The notes beneath the pieces are model-generated. The model made no database searches and was not told the origin of the DNA. It was given only the letters and a program-made list of their open reading frames with translations. This document shows, piece after piece, positions 1 through 11,452 of a stretch of DNA of 64,000 nt (position 1 is the stretch's first letter; every line of letters begins with the position of its first letter). The position numbers and the translations under genes are program-made. The stretch is from assembly GCA_963377175.1 (NCBI GenBank), contig CAUJNA010001013.1:1036872-1100871 (forward strand), in the 5' to 3' direction. The stretch comes from Effrenium voratum. Taxonomy: Eukaryota; Sar; Dinophyceae; Suessiales; Symbiodiniaceae.

Positions 1-193
1 TCCTTCTGTGATTTTGTCTATGTAGCATCACGCAGGCGACAAGGGGAAAGCTGCGGACCAATAGTTCCTTCTGCAAGGCTCTGTTGCTGTCCGACTTGAC
101 CGCTCTGATGCAGACTCCCTCTTCTCCAAACCCAAACGACCTCAGGGTAGTACCTATGAACAACCATCGAAATCAGAAACAAATCAAAGGGGC

Positions 194-385
194 TTAGGCC
201 TGGTCTTCAAACAGGGACGTCAATCTCCCCTGGAGCCTTTCGCACAGATTTATCATGTCCACTCTGATCGTCTCCTGAAATTCGACAACCTGCTGTTGGG
301 CTGTGAATTGACCAAAAAGGACACCTGCTGAAAGGGCTGAAGCATTTTCGTCAAGCTGCGCTGCGGTCGGCAGCGTGCGCTGTGT
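194..385 (-). CDS. Exon-like island, possible C-terminal exon
   Basis: On the minus strand an open stretch ends in TAA at 194-196 after about 60 codons with amphipathic, protein-like sequence (AQLDENASALSAG, NLCERLQGRLTSLFEDQA). Above about 385 the sequence loses this character. It could be the last exon of a gene whose other exons are left of or within this flank. Family not recognised. Confidence 0.35.
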   Translation of the reverse strand, partial: TQRTLPTAAQLDENASALSAGVLFGQFTAQQQVVEFQETIRVDMINLCERLQGRLTSLFEDQA

Positions 386-1425
386 GAACGGGCGGCTTAC
401 CGCCCTACATCCCAAACACCCAGTGCCTTTTCTTCTTTTGGAGGGGTCCCTTTAAAGCTCACTTCCCATCGACAGGCCAGCAAAGGCAACCAATCATTTC
501 TTGTTCATTATACTAACATGGTCAAAACCCAAAAGTATAAAGTCTCAGGGGCTCAGGTGAGAACGTCAAATACCAAAAGCCGGGAACATTAATTGCTTTC
601 AAGGACTCTCTGGTGGGTTCCATGTGGAAGGATATGCCGTAGCTGGCTGATCTTATTTCAGCCCGAAATGCCCATGGCTTCAATGTTGAGCCCTTCCTGG
701 ATGTTTAGCCGAATACGTTAGGCGGCTACAACCATGGTTATAACTCAGGAAACCCCTGTTGGTTGACGTATAACTGTGGTTGTAACCTACGTGTTCAGTG
801 GTTTGAAGATAAGGAAGTCAAGCAGCCCAGTATCCCTAGGCCAAAAAGGGTAGATGTTTCCCACCATGATCCAAAACCAACAAGTATGCTCACTTGCCCA
901 AAGGACCTAGAAAAAAGGTTGACCTTTTGGGACCTGTACTGAAATTGGACCAAAAGGAACATTTCAAAAGGTTAGATCCGGTCGGTTTGCAACTGAGTAA
1001 AGTCCAGCAACTCCAACAGTGAGACGTTGCCTGAAGAGGGAGTGGAATCTGAACGACTCGCTCAACTTTTGGGACGTCAGGCTGGGTGTGATTTGCCTTG
1101 TGACGGTTGAATTTCTTGGTGGGAAACCGAAGAAGAACACCCAGTCATGTGGCTAGTCTTGGGGGTACCCCTTTCAGGCTAGTTGAACAATGTCCAAGGG
1201 AAAGCCACCATTCTCCTCTGTTGACACATGCCCAAGTTGCAAGCAGCTAAATATGTCCTACAAGCGCATTAAACAATTCTGGGCGAAGTGTGTTGGGGGG
1301 CCCCATGTCGAAAACCCATGAAGACCCCTTGAAAGAAATCTAGCACGTGGGTATGGTGGTGGGGGCATGTGTTTCGGGCATCCCAAAGGGTGTCCAAATT
1401 GCCATGACGCCAGCCCCCCCCCCGC

Positions 1426-1535
1426 TCTGGGCTCCGGCTGTCCACAGACACCGCCCTGGCGTGCGAGCACGAAGGCCTGGCGAGACCCGGTCGCGTGGTC
1501 GCGCAGCTAGGGCTCTGGTGTTTCCTGAAATAAAG
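1426..1535 (+). CDS. Exon-like island
   Basis: GC-rich stretch in otherwise lower-GC sequence. The frame reading LSTDTALACEHEGLARPG is the most protein-like of the three. A C9 homopolymer lies just before it. Family unknown. Confidence 0.22.
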
Positions 1536-2984
1536 AAGCGCTACGTGCTGGGGTTACAGGGGTTTGTTGTTTTCCCCGGATGGGTGAAGCAAAGGGTTTC
1601 TTTTCGGCAAGCGCTACACGGTAGGGTTGCAGAAGGTTAAACAAAGGGAAGAACAATATCGCTACAACGATCAAACAAAACATGTTTGTTCATTTTTCTC
1701 CACCTCAAACAAACATCGACGACGGTCGACCTAGGTCTTTTTGTACGATATCTCTTGGACCCGCGCCCTGTCCCACTTCTTGCAGGTTGATCATAGAACC
1801 CAAAAGGATATTGGAACCGGCGGGGAGGCACGGTCAGGCGACCCCCAAAGCAACCCCTTTGGCGCAAGCTCGCATAAGCCGAAGTGGATTTTCAGAAAAT
1901 CTGGCGGATGATGCTTGCTCCTGGCATGGCACCTGCGTACCTGGAAGATATGTTCTCTTTCACGGACAATTTCACTGTTGTCAGAAGCTTGTGGGAGACA
2001 ATGAAGGTTTCCAAACAGGAACAGCCCCTAGGCAGCAGACGTTTGGTTCCCGTACCAAGGTCTGAATACCAGTTTTGCCCGTCCAATGCCAAAGCAGCCT
2101 TTCAGGTGGTGCTAGCTTTCTCCAAGAACCCTCCAACTTAGCTTTTGAGCGTCCGCCAACCATTCCCTTCATAGGGTCCGGGGCATGCTAAGAAGAAATG
2201 TTGCAGGTTTGGTTAGCATGTTCAAGGAGAAGGCTGTTACACAGCCTGGACCACTACAAAAAGTGGATAGTATCCGCCCAAAGACATGAGGGCATTGAAG
2301 ACCTGAAGCGCGAAATGCAAACTGTCAGAGTCCAATCCTCCGGAATGGGCCCGATGTGATGTTCAACATCAAGAGACTCAAACGACAGGAAGCCAAGGGC
2401 AGCGCAATGAGATCCGAGTCCCTTGGTGAGAGAAACGTAAAATGTAAACACCTAGTGTATGCGCCGTATGTATCTTCACCTCACCACTACGCAAAGTGTA
2501 TCCGAGCTCTGGCCCAGACTTACGAGAACTCACAATGAGAGCGGGTGTCCCTGGATGCGTCTGGATGAAGCCCCCAGTTTACGCGATACACAGGCGAAGG
2601 GAAAAGTGGGCCAATGAGGAGTGCGGATCGACGGACTATGTTGTCCCTGATTGTAGTTGGTACCCTTAATACAGCGATAGTGAGCCTGAGGTGTTTCCCC
2701 AAAGCCACACCTTACTGTAAAACCAACCAAGAGGGGTACCGAGCCGAGCCTCAAAGGAGAAAACAAATTGGCACGATCTTTTCGGGGCTGCATTTTAAAG
2801 GTGCCCACCCTCTCCAAAGAGGAACAACGGACTTTGGTGTGTCTTTTTTCTGGGGACCCCCACAAAATGGTGGGTTTCCTTATGGCTGCCGCTTTGAAGC
2901 CACAAAGCTGTACCCTCAAAAAAGACACACCCATAGTTCGGCACCCTCTGAACGTCGGGGAAACTAACGAAATATGTGTTCCTT

Positions 2985-3110
2985 CTGAGCGCTCGCCTGC
3001 GCCCCGGCACCAGCGAGGTATCGCTCCAAGAAGGCAGCGTCAAAGAGGAAGAGCGCGAGGAACCCGGCGGTCTGGCGGTTTGACAAAACCAACTGCTCTA
3101 AGACGGTGTC
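2985..3110 (-). CDS. Exon-like island, possible membrane segment
   Basis: The minus frame reads NRQTAGFLALFLFDAAFLER, with a hydrophobic run that could be a membrane helix. The plus frame is Lys/Arg-rich and also open, so strand is uncertain. GC-rich compared with its surroundings. Confidence 0.25.
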
Positions 3111-4039
3111 CATTCCCAAACCACCCAAGGATGTCTGCCCTCGTAGTTCATGGCATCTTAATAGCAAAGATGTTTTTTGGCACGGAAGGAAAAGAGCTGA
3201 GCACTTGTGTTTAAACAATAGTTGGCTATGTATTTAGCTAAGCTGACATGTTTTACTATTTGTTGAATAACACATAGTTCTACTTGCATCAGGGAAACCC
3301 ATTGACTTTGGGCATGTTCATTAAAAACAAATATGGCCCTTTCTATGACCCCCATCAAAGCGCAGCTTGCGGCGTCCCAAAACCGAAACGAGACCGCTAG
3401 AAGTTGCCCTGTCTTTCCCTCCATTAGTTTCTTGTAACTTGGCACAGTTCTTTCAATCAAAGTTCCCTGTCAGCTGCACACCAGGTCCCGCACATATGGT
3501 TTTGCCCCTGATACACAAACAAGTTTGCTTTACTGCCCTGTTCGCTGGATTTGAAAGAACGCGGACTTGCAAAGAGGTATGGGTTATGGCTTATGAATCT
3601 GCAGTGACACTGGATTTTGCTCAGCCGCCTTGTTTGCTGGTTTTGAAAGCTGTATGTAGGTCCCCGCCGTGCACTAACATGGGTACAAAATTGAATAGGG
3701 GACCTTTGGTGGACATTATTTATGGAGTTCATGTCCATCGACTCACTTTTGAGGTGGTTCCCGAAAACTCAAAGCCATATGCGGGGGGGGTTGTCCAAAT
3801 GAGGCAAAAGGGGCCATTCTTGAACATGGCAAGAAGCGGAACTAATCACAAAAACAAAGGTCGTGTGGACACTTGGGGCCAATGTTGCAAGCACCTTCAT
3901 TGGCTCCCCCTACAGAATAGCATAGAACTATATAAAGAAAACACCATTTGTAGAGGGAACTCCTTGTGGGGGACCCCCCAGTTGGGCTCCACGTTTATAG
4001 GGGAATCCACTCTGTGGCGTCCATGACCCTCGTATGGGT

Positions 4040-4135
4040 CTGGGTCCCCAAATCGTCGCCTTGAGCAGTGCCAGCAGCGGCAAGCACAGCGCCAGGCCGA
4101 CCTCAAGCCGTTCCGAAGGCCCAAGGTGCGGATGG
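4040..4135 (-). CDS. Exon-like island with hydrophobic segment
   Basis: The minus frame gives SERLEVGLALCLPLLALLKA, a plausible membrane helix. Flanked on both sides by sequence without coding character. Family unknown. Confidence 0.28.
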
Positions 4136-5114
4136 CATCCCAAGGTGCGGTTCCTTTAAGGGACACCCACCTTGTGCTTCGTTGTAAAGAAGCTAAAAGG
4201 CTAACCACCATGTTTGGATGGTCACCTCAGCTCTAAGCTGAAGCCAAACTCAAATATTGAAAGGAAATGAGGCCCCCCCTTATGTCGTGGTACCCTACCA
4301 TAGTTTTTGTTGAGCGGGTGTACTTGCAATGTTTGGGGCATCTAAATGGTATTGGTACCTAGGTTTTGGTGGCTCGCTAGACGACCTTGCCAGTACTTAG
4401 ATGGCCATTCTACATGAATTCTAGAGGTCATATACTGGACATGTGTTCCCAAAGAGCAGCGTCTTTTCCGCATTGCGCGCTGTACAAAGCCATTTCCTAT
4501 AGAAATCGGCTGATAACACTGCGTTGAATCCATGGATTTCTGGCTCGGATCCCATCTGGTGTGGGATCTGAGCAGAGATGACTGATGGCTCATTTGAGAC
4601 TCGAATCTGGTTCCACCCGTCGGGTTGCTATCGCGCCGACTCAGCTGCGGATGTGCATGCCATCGGTGAGGCTCAGTGCCAATTTCCTTGAGTCATAGTT
4701 GCGAAAAATGAGCCGGCTTCTTGCGGGACACCAAAGATGGCCCTGTTTCTGACTTCACTTGGGTGATTCGGTTCCCTTCGCATCACAGGCATTGACCCTT
4801 AAACCTAGTTGTCCACGACCATGAACCCGTCATTGGCGCTTTTGCGGACCTGTTGAATATTAATTCTCGGAGAACTGCGGCGCCAACGGATCAGTCACTG
4901 CTCCAAAACTGCTTCCAGCCGCTTGCATGATTGGTGTACAATCAAAGGAAAGTCAAGTAGCCGCTGTCTGCCAAAGCCCACATGGCATAGTGTTTTACTT
5001 CAGGACTGGATAGAACAGAACAGGACAGGACAGAGAGGGTGTCAGGCTGGCAGGCAAGCAAGCAACACATTCGAAAGAAACACATCCCAAATCCAACACA
5101 CGAAGGACCTCCCC

Positions 5115-5215
5115 TTCATTTCGCGGAGCGGGGCTCGTGGTCTGCAGAAGCTCCTTCGCATCGCGACAGAAGATGAAGAACCGTATCGTCTCCACCGCTG
5201 GCCAGGGCAAACGTA
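5115..5215 (+). CDS. Exon-like island
   Basis: The plus frame reads RGLQKLLRIATEDEEPYRLH. Short, GC-richer than its surroundings. Low certainty. Confidence 0.2.
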
Positions 5216-6232
5216 GTGGGGGCCTGCAGTTGGCAGGGCCAAACCAACCACACTGCCGCTTTTTGGGCTAGAAAATCTGCTCAGGCGACTGGCCAAGGCT
5301 TCACAGATTTTAGGCAACCCTAAGAATCTGGGACCTCAGCAAGACATGAAGTCCAAACCCTGCCAGTCATATCATCTATCCGCAATAAGTTTCATGGAAG
5401 CTGTAGGTGTGTAGAGGGGTCACGTGTCTTCCAATCCCAAGGGTTCTGCAACTGGCTCATCTTACAGGCGCCAGCCCGCATGTTCGTCAATGTTGCTGTG
5501 GGATTGACCGACACCACCCCAATAAAGGCGGTTTAGGGATGGGGCCCCTGACAAAAAGGTAGCTGCCTTTGGCTAATCCATTCAAACCAAAAAGAACAGT
5601 TGCCGGGACTGGTCCTAATACATCGGGCAACAGGCAAAACACTGTGCAAAGACCGAGCCCAAATGTTTGGATGTCACACGCCTGCGGCCAAGCAAACTGG
5701 GCTTCTTCCTCCCTTTTAAACTTCCCCCAAAAGGAAAAAGCATCATTGGCCCAGAAGGCGATGTTCACCGAAAGAGGGCCTAATATACATGGGTGTTCGA
5801 TCCAGGGCGTGGTTGGATAACAACCTAGGGTATAACGTCCTTACAAAAGGGGACTTATGAGTGGGTTATAGCCTTGGTTGCTGACCACCAACTTGGCTGA
5901 ACACCCGAGCAACTGGGGTGCTCCAAAGGTCGAAAGACCCCGTCACTCGAAATTTGGTCCTCGGAAACAGAACGCAACTAGACAGGACAAGATCAATGTT
6001 CTAGCGTTGTGCTTTGGTCGTTGCTTCGAGGCTTGGAGGAACCAAGAAATACGGATTCCCAGCATTGCCCCACCACAGGAAGCTGGTGATGACTGGAAAC
6101 CACCAGAAGAGGACCTATGGATCTATCTCAAAGTTGGGGACCCAAGAATCGTTTCCTTTTTGATGCCCTTTACTCACTAAAAGGGGTCCACTTTGGGAAA
6201 CAACCATAGGGACCCCTGTGGAAGCCATAGCT

Positions 6233-6325
6233 TCGCCGTCTTAGCCCAAGGTGCTCTCGCAAGATCTCCACGAGGGCGCTTGACAGCTCCTCTCGAACAG
6301 CAAACAGCGAGAACCAAAATGGTCC
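6233..6325 (-). CDS. Exon-like island
   Basis: The minus frame reads SLFAVREELSSALVEILREH, amphipathic and helix-like. About 30 codons; family unknown. Confidence 0.3.
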
Positions 6326-7886
6326 AACCGGGTTTTCGGGTTGGCTTGCGGTTTTAAACAAAAGCACTGAGTTCAACATTCAAACACAAGAAGTTAATTT
6401 GCTTGAAGGCTTGAGAGCAACCCAAAATCCGACGATGATTAACAGGGTTTGGGGTATCCCACTTTCCGCCAGAGTGGAGAAATAGCAGTCTTCCCAAAGC
6501 TTAAAAGGTTTTGTTGGGCACGCTAAAGTTGAATGTGGTTCACATGTTGCTAGCACCCTCCAAGGACTGCTGTCCATCCTCAAGCTCTCAAGAGTCAGTA
6601 GTTCCGCAACCAGAAATAAGGAATCCAAATAAAGGACCTACATCATGGGTTGTCGCTGGTTTACCCCAAGCTCGTTCTAAGATAATTTGGCAGCAGGATA
6701 CCCCCCAGATCGCCCTGCGGGCTTGGGTTGAAACCAATCCGCCCAAACCAGGGGTCAAATGAACTTCACCTGGGTTGAGCAAGGAAAAAAACAAAGCAAC
6801 CCTTTGTGGGATAGCAAGGAAACAGTAATTCGCAAAAGAAGCTCAAAGGTTGTTTCCTTTGAAAGAGCGACCAAGCTTCAGTCCTTCTGGACCCAGAATA
6901 ACTTGCTCTTTTCGAGAAAAGTCAAAGACACAACTCGGGTCCTCATCCTTCTGGTTCAGGAACAGGGCGGCCCGCGCCTCCCACAAGGGGACACACCAGG
7001 GGTAATCCTTCACCATGTCCCTCGACCCATTTCAGTTGAAGTGGTGCGGTGTCAGGGTTTCTGCTGAGCCACAATGCCAAGGATCCTGGCCCACATGTCA
7101 AAACGCGATGTTGTTGGGGGCTTTATTCTGACCGAGTTGTCAACAGCCACCTGGCTATTAGTCACAATAACAAGCGGGGTGCCTGCAAGAGCGAATGCTC
7201 GCCTGCTCCCTTTTGCTCGTTGCTTTGTGGTAAACTAGATAACCCATGTCACCCCTGCTCATGTGCGATCCGTCCAGCCAAAAACCAGCCCACTTGTGGT
7301 ATCCCAGAAAATGCATTGACGGACCCACCGGTGGCACGTGAGACCTCCAATCCTTGGCCCTCCATTGACTCGTAGGCCTTGTGGCTCGTAGGGCTTGGAC
7401 GCAGGAGCCGCCCACCAATACGTTCCAAAGTTCCACAATCGATCCGTGGTCAGCGCACAAAAAAGACGGGTTGGGATGTTCCTAAGAGAAAGGAGAGGGG
7501 TGCAACGCAACCAATCAAAAGGCAGCAACCCCCTTTGAGGTGCCTCGTGCCTTGTGCCCAATGATTCAAGGCTGCAAATCCCAAGATGGCGCACCTACCA
7601 AAGCCCCAAAAGACTGCCGGGACCCCAAGCCCACATCTGAGGTACACAGAAACCAATGTGCTCAGATACTGTTCCATATTTAGTCTGCAAGTTTTGATTA
7701 AGTATATCCTTCGAGCGTTGCGGGACCCGTACCCAAACGAAACAGTTGAGGCACCTAATTGGGACAACTTCATGATAGCAAAAACAAAAACAAAAACCTT
7801 GTTTGCAATTGAACCGCCTGGACCGGCTTTCGTCTCTGCTTCTCGCCGATGTGATCCTGCCTTGTGGCCCTGGCACCTCCCAATCG

Positions 7887-7990
7887 CCTTCCCGCCTCCC
7901 GCAGGGTGCGCCGGATCAGCGCCAAGTCGCGGCCCGTGTTGAGCCAGTGGCTCTGCGCTGCGCTCAGCGCCTGCGCCAGCACCTCTCGAC
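7887..7990 (-). CDS. Exon-like island
   Basis: The minus frame reads LAQALSAAQSHWLNTGRDLA followed by Arg-rich helix-like sequence, high GC at third positions. Family unknown. Confidence 0.3.
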
Positions 7991-8344
7991 CAAGGCGGCT
8001 GGATATATAGGGAACTCACAAACAGCAAGGGATTTGCCCTTAAGGGTCATGACCCGTCCAATTCACACCCCGGACCCTCCAATGGAGAACCCTTGAAAAT
8101 TGCTTTGAGGGCCCAAAACAATCGAGACCCTTAGGGTGGCTGTGTATCATTTTTGGGGGACCCCCCGAAAATTGCGGTTTTACTTGTTGGTGTCCCTTTA
8201 ACATCCAAAAAAAAAACTGTGCCCTGAAAAAAGGAGGATGGGGCCGCTGACTGGGGTGCCAGGCCGCATGGACACCTGGAGTCTATTTGTTTTGCAACCA
8301 TGGTTTGGGTCGTCAAAGAGACGTCGCCCTATGTCCCTCCCTAA

Positions 8345-8590
8345 TCCATAGATAGAGACTGCAAGTCGTTGACGGTCTTGGAGGCTCGCAGGGCGGGGGA
8401 GTACCTGCTGAGTACCTGAAGCCCCAAGTGTCTGACTCTGATAGCGAAGCTACAGGCTCGGGTTGATGGATCCTCTTTTGAAAACGACGTGAGTCGCATG
8501 GCGTTGACGGAGTCCGACAACGCATCTTCCTGCCAGCTTCCAGATTGGATGTGCCTTTGGGTGAGGGTATCCCCTTTTTTGTTGGTTTAA
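8345..8590 (+). pseudogene. Coding-like stretch interrupted by one TGA
   Basis: One plus frame is open from after TAA (8342-8344) to about 8590 except for TGA at 8417-8419. Both halves look protein-like (CKSLTVLEARRAGEYLLST before; LIAKLQARVDGSSFENDVSR after). It could be two exons, a pseudogene, or a sequencing error. Family unknown. Confidence 0.3.
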
Positions 8591-9119
8591 AGGGAAACCA
8601 AGAGGAAAACAACAGCTTTTGGGTGGTTCCCTAAAGACGCGCACATTTTGTTTGGAAGGGTAGTCAATGTCAAAGGATTGGAGGAAGGCCCTGAAATGAA
8701 TTCCATGGAAGCCACCAGGCCCCTGCTCTCAAATTACCTTTTTCAGGCTCCGACGTGAGTCCATAAGGTCTCTGGTCAAATTGCGATTCACCCACCGAAA
8801 ATAGGAAATGGACCCCTCAGAAAGAAGCCTTTGCCGTGGCATCGCAAATCCCCGGTTCTGGAAATTGACCGTGAGGTTGCTTCTGAAGACACACCTTGCT
8901 ATTTTGGTCACTTGCCAACGGCTGTTCCTGGGGTTGGCATGTAAAAAAAATAATGGTGGCAACCATCCAGAACCGATCAGTTCGAAATCAGCAAATCCAG
9001 ATTGGTGCATCATGCAAAGCCCATCTCAACAGTGGATTGACAAATGCCACACATGCTTTCATGTTGGCATTGCTAGGCATTTGTTCAGAGCAAAACGATC
9101 CACTGTTTGGTACTCTTTA

Positions 9120-9124
9120 TTAAT
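9120..9124. repeat. Target site duplication, left
   Basis: TTAAT directly before the TGTGATT terminus; identical to 32990-32994. Five base pairs is the usual size for Ty1/copia integrases. Confidence 0.92.
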
Positions 9125-9503
9125 TGTGATTCGGGCACGAGCCTGTGCCCAGGCAATGGGTAAGTTGGGGTAAACAAGCCACAAAAGAAAGGTTCCCCAA
9201 AAGCAAACAATCCCCGGTCCCAAAGATCAGGGTTTCCCACACACCAGAGAACAACAACCAAAAGGGAAAAACCAAAACAAGTAAACAAGTACCCGCAACC
9301 TTGATCGACGATGAACCGCACGGGCGGACCCCACCAATCTGCCCCGGGCCGATGTCTCTTTCTCCACCGACACGAAGGTGATCGACGCGGGGACCCGGCG
9401 ACGCTCATCCGAGGCGCGACGGACCCGCAAACTTGAGCCAAACATCACAGGTCAGTCACTACCGCGACATCCCTGTTGATGAAATGAATCATGGCTAATC
9501 ACA
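9125..9503 (-). repeat. 3' LTR (left copy)
   Basis: 379 bp, the partner of 32611-32989. In sense orientation it lies directly after the polypurine tract GAGGGGGG and runs into the target duplication at 9120-9124. A GGGCAC/GTGCCC hairpin is at 9133-9150, close to the outer end. No substitution separates it from the other LTR, which implies a very recent insertion. The short open frames that cross it on either strand also occur in the other LTR and are not genes. Confidence 0.95.
9432..9442 (-). promoter_or_regulatory. DinoSL-like 11-mer in the 3' LTR
   Basis: Same 11-nt match to the spliced leader 3' end as in the other LTR (plus strand CTTGAGCCAAA). Conservation between LTRs is expected from the replication cycle and adds no independent support. 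Confidence 0.5.
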
Positions 9504-9511
9504 CCCCCCTC
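9504..9511 (-). promoter_or_regulatory. Polypurine tract for plus-strand priming
   Basis: GAGGGGGG on the sense strand, abutting the TGTGATT start of the 3' LTR. This is the position and composition expected for the RNase H-resistant primer of LTR elements. Confidence 0.85.
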
Positions 9512-9519
9512 ACGAGGAG

Positions 9520-9535
9520 CCCGTCATATGACGGG
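9520..9535. other. 16-bp perfect palindrome beside the polypurine tract
   Basis: CCCGTCATATGACGGG is fully self-complementary with no loop. It lies 8 bp internal to the polypurine tract, in the untranslated tail of the element. Function unknown; it may be a dyad binding site or part of an RNA fold at the 3' end. Confidence 0.7.
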
Positions 9536-10085
9536 TGGAGCGTGCCATTTACTGATAGGATTTAACTGCTCGCATGCGTCCGCAAACAGCTGGACACTAC
9601 CGCCGTCAGCGGTGGAGCAAACCCACAAAGGCAGTTGCGCGACATCCCGGGCATTAAATTCCCGCCACCACCCCGAATTAATCGGGGTAACGCTGTCCAA
9701 CATACCTTGTGGAAAAGTCCACGTGACGACACTAGGCCACAACTGTTTGCATCAACAATGCAAGAAGTTTAATTCTTATCAGAAGCCATGAAAAAGAAGA
9801 TAACGTATGTCCATTAGCACCCTCGCCTAACGGCAAGAGGTACTCCTGACCATGCGTACCTGAAAAATGCTTGAATTCCGCAAACCCGGGAGTAACCCCC
9901 CATCAGTTTGCTTTCCCCCTCACTCACACTGCTTCCTGATGAACACGACCAGCAGCCCAGCAGCGGTACGGGAGGGACATGACCTCCGCGCCTCAGCGGT
10001 CCGGGAGGAACATCACCACCTCCGCACCGCGCCGACCATTGGAGAATGGACGCTAGCCTACCGGCCGCAATCCTCGTGACTCAGC

Positions 10086-10601
10086 CTATCGGCTATCATC
10101 ACGTCTCCTCCGGTCACGTCCGCCCCGCGCGCGGTCTCTGTCACGATCCCTTTCGGACCTCCTGCGATCATCTCGCCTTCGATCTCGCTCCCGATCTAGT
10201 GAATCATCATCACGACGATCACGAGCATCGTCCCTCCTCCGGTCGCGATCATCCTCGCGCCGCGGACGGTATCTGCGCCTTCTCGATTCTCTGGAATCCC
10301 TGGTGTCCACGGTCCTAACGGACCTCCGAGAAGGAGTGCGGGAAACATCCGATTCCCTACGTCTTCTCCCAGAGCGAGAATTCGTCACGATCTGGTTGAG
10401 AGCCTCCAGTGCTGACGCGTCCTCACCATTTCTAATGAAATCCTTGACTTGCTTGTTCAGCACTCTGTTGGTGGAGACCGCCAAGAGAGCGTCCACCACC
10501 GAACTCTCAGGCAGCACCAGGAAGTGACCCTCCACCGGGCTCGCCGCAGTTCGCTCAGCCGACTGCAACCTGATCTCACCGCCTTCAGGCTTCTTTGCCA
10601 T
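10086..10601 (-). CDS. ORF-D: RD/RS-rich C-terminal tail
   Basis: 171 codons from ATG, although the same frame is open for a few codons upstream and meets ORF-C. The first 80 residues look folded (VVDALLAVSTNRVLNKQVKDF); the rest is almost entirely Arg with Asp, Ser and Glu (DRERDRRRDDRRRSERDRDR). Such RD/RS tails occur in U1-70K and SR proteins and bind RNA or splicing partners. It is the last coding segment; an untranslated tail of about 580 nt follows to the 3' LTR. Confidence 0.6.
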   Translation of the reverse strand: MAKKPEGGEIRLQSAERTAASPVEGHFLVLPESSVVDALLAVSTNRVLNKQVKDFIRNGEDASALEALNQIVTNSRSGRRRRESDVSRTPSRRSVRTVDTRDSRESRRRRYRPRREDDRDRRRDDARDRRDDDSLDRERDRRRDDRRRSERDRDRDRARGGRDRRRRDDSR

Positions 10602-11452
10602 TGCCTTGGAGCCGTCAGAGGCGCTACCGCGTCCTTTGCCGAAGATCTACCAAGCGCAGAGTGAAGATCATCTCCACTAGCCTCTCTTGCTGCCGCACCT
10701 GGTCTGCTGTCAACGTCATCAGGCCTCGTCGATGCCTCTCGCTTCGTCGACTCCTTCACAGTCTCGTCAGGATCCCAACGGGACTTCCTTTCTCTCTTCT
10801 GCCCTTCAGCCGACCCCCGACTACCGCCAGGAGCGTCGTCTCCGCCTACCTTCTCCTTCTTGACCTCAACCCTCGGTTCGGCCTGCTTCGTCTCCTTAGC
10901 CTCAGCCTTCGGAGCCGGAGCATTCTTCGCCTCAGACACAGAAGCGGCCTTCCCTTTTGGCTCGGCCTTTGGAACCGGGGTCGTTTTGGCCTTTGCGCTC
11001 GGCCTGGCTCCTTCAACCACCATCGCGACCCAAGTCTTCTTCGGTTGGGCCACAGTTGCATCAACCTCCATCGGAGCCGGCCCAGCATCAGCCTTCGCTT
11101 TTGCCTGCGGGACAGACGGACTAACGCCCTTACCAGACCCTTTTCCTGGCACTTCACCTGACTTTGGTGGTGGGCCGGAAGGGCTACCGCCCTTACCGCC
11201 CTTTTCCCCCTTCTTCCCTTTTCCTTTTCCGCCCTTGACGATCGGCTCCTGCTTAGGACCAGGACCCTGTGCAGCATGATGCACCGATTGAAGCCCTTCG
11301 ATGTCCACGTCTAATGGCTCCGGTTGACGACCATCAAGGACCGTCCTTACCCTTTCGTCACTAACGTAGACGAATGGGTCACGGAAGGGAGCGGGAGGCT
11401 CCGACTGCCCGGCACTGATTGCCTTCTGCACCTTGGCTATCGCCTCCTTCAA
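10457..11452 (-). CDS. ORF-C: Lys/Ala/Pro-rich accessory segment
   Basis: 331-codon frame starting at a TTG that overlaps the stop of ORF-B; the frame is open upstream, so a one-base frame change is likely. After a helical start (LKEAIAKVQKAISAGQ) it is Lys, Gly, Pro and Ala-rich (KGGKGKGKKGEKGGKGG; repeated AKA and PKAE), a basic disordered region likely to bind RNA or DNA. From about 10610 the reading continues in the ORF-D frame; the last 45 codons here are probably noise. Confidence 0.55.
   Translation of the reverse strand: MKEAIAKVQKAISAGQSEPPAPFRDPFVYVSDERVRTVLDGRQPEPLDVDIEGLQSVHHAAQGPGPKQEPIVKGGKGKGKKGEKGGKGGSPSGPPPKSGEVPGKGSGKGVSPSVPQAKAKADAGPAPMEVDATVAQPKKTWVAMVVEGARPSAKAKTTPVPKAEPKGKAASVSEAKNAPAPKAEAKETKQAEPRVEVKKEKVGGDDAPGGSRGSAEGQKRERKSRWDPDETVKESTKREASTRPDDVDSRPGAAAREASGDDLHSALGRSSAKDAVAPLTAPRQWQRSLKAVRSGCSRLSELRRARWRVTSWCCLRVRWWTLSWRSPPTEC

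Larger units (their letters stand above)
386..9119. other. Left flank, mostly non-coding
   Basis: Apart from the exon-like islands listed and one copy of dispersed repeat family 2, I see no gene, tRNA, rRNA or clear mobile element here. Mixed-composition sequence with many short A and C runs, as in long dinoflagellate introns or intergenic DNA. Confidence 0.5.
9504..10085 (-). other. 3' untranslated tail of the element
   Basis: Between the ORF-D stop and the 3' LTR. It contains a roughly 34-bp tandem duplication (9959-10027, each unit with CAGCGGT and GGGAGG), GNUA hairpins (9822-9837, 10056-10065), a 6-bp stem CCCCGA/TCGGGG with 5-nt loop (9671-9687), the palindrome at 9520-9535 and the polypurine tract. 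No coding potential recognised. Confidence 0.6.

Noticed and set aside
1258..1470. Minus-strand frame across a C9 run
   Set aside because: Low-complexity Gly/Pro/His sequence created by homopolymers.
9085..9448. Open frames of 73-118 codons crossing the LTR
   Set aside because: Repeated in the other LTR as expected from LTR identity; no protein-like features.
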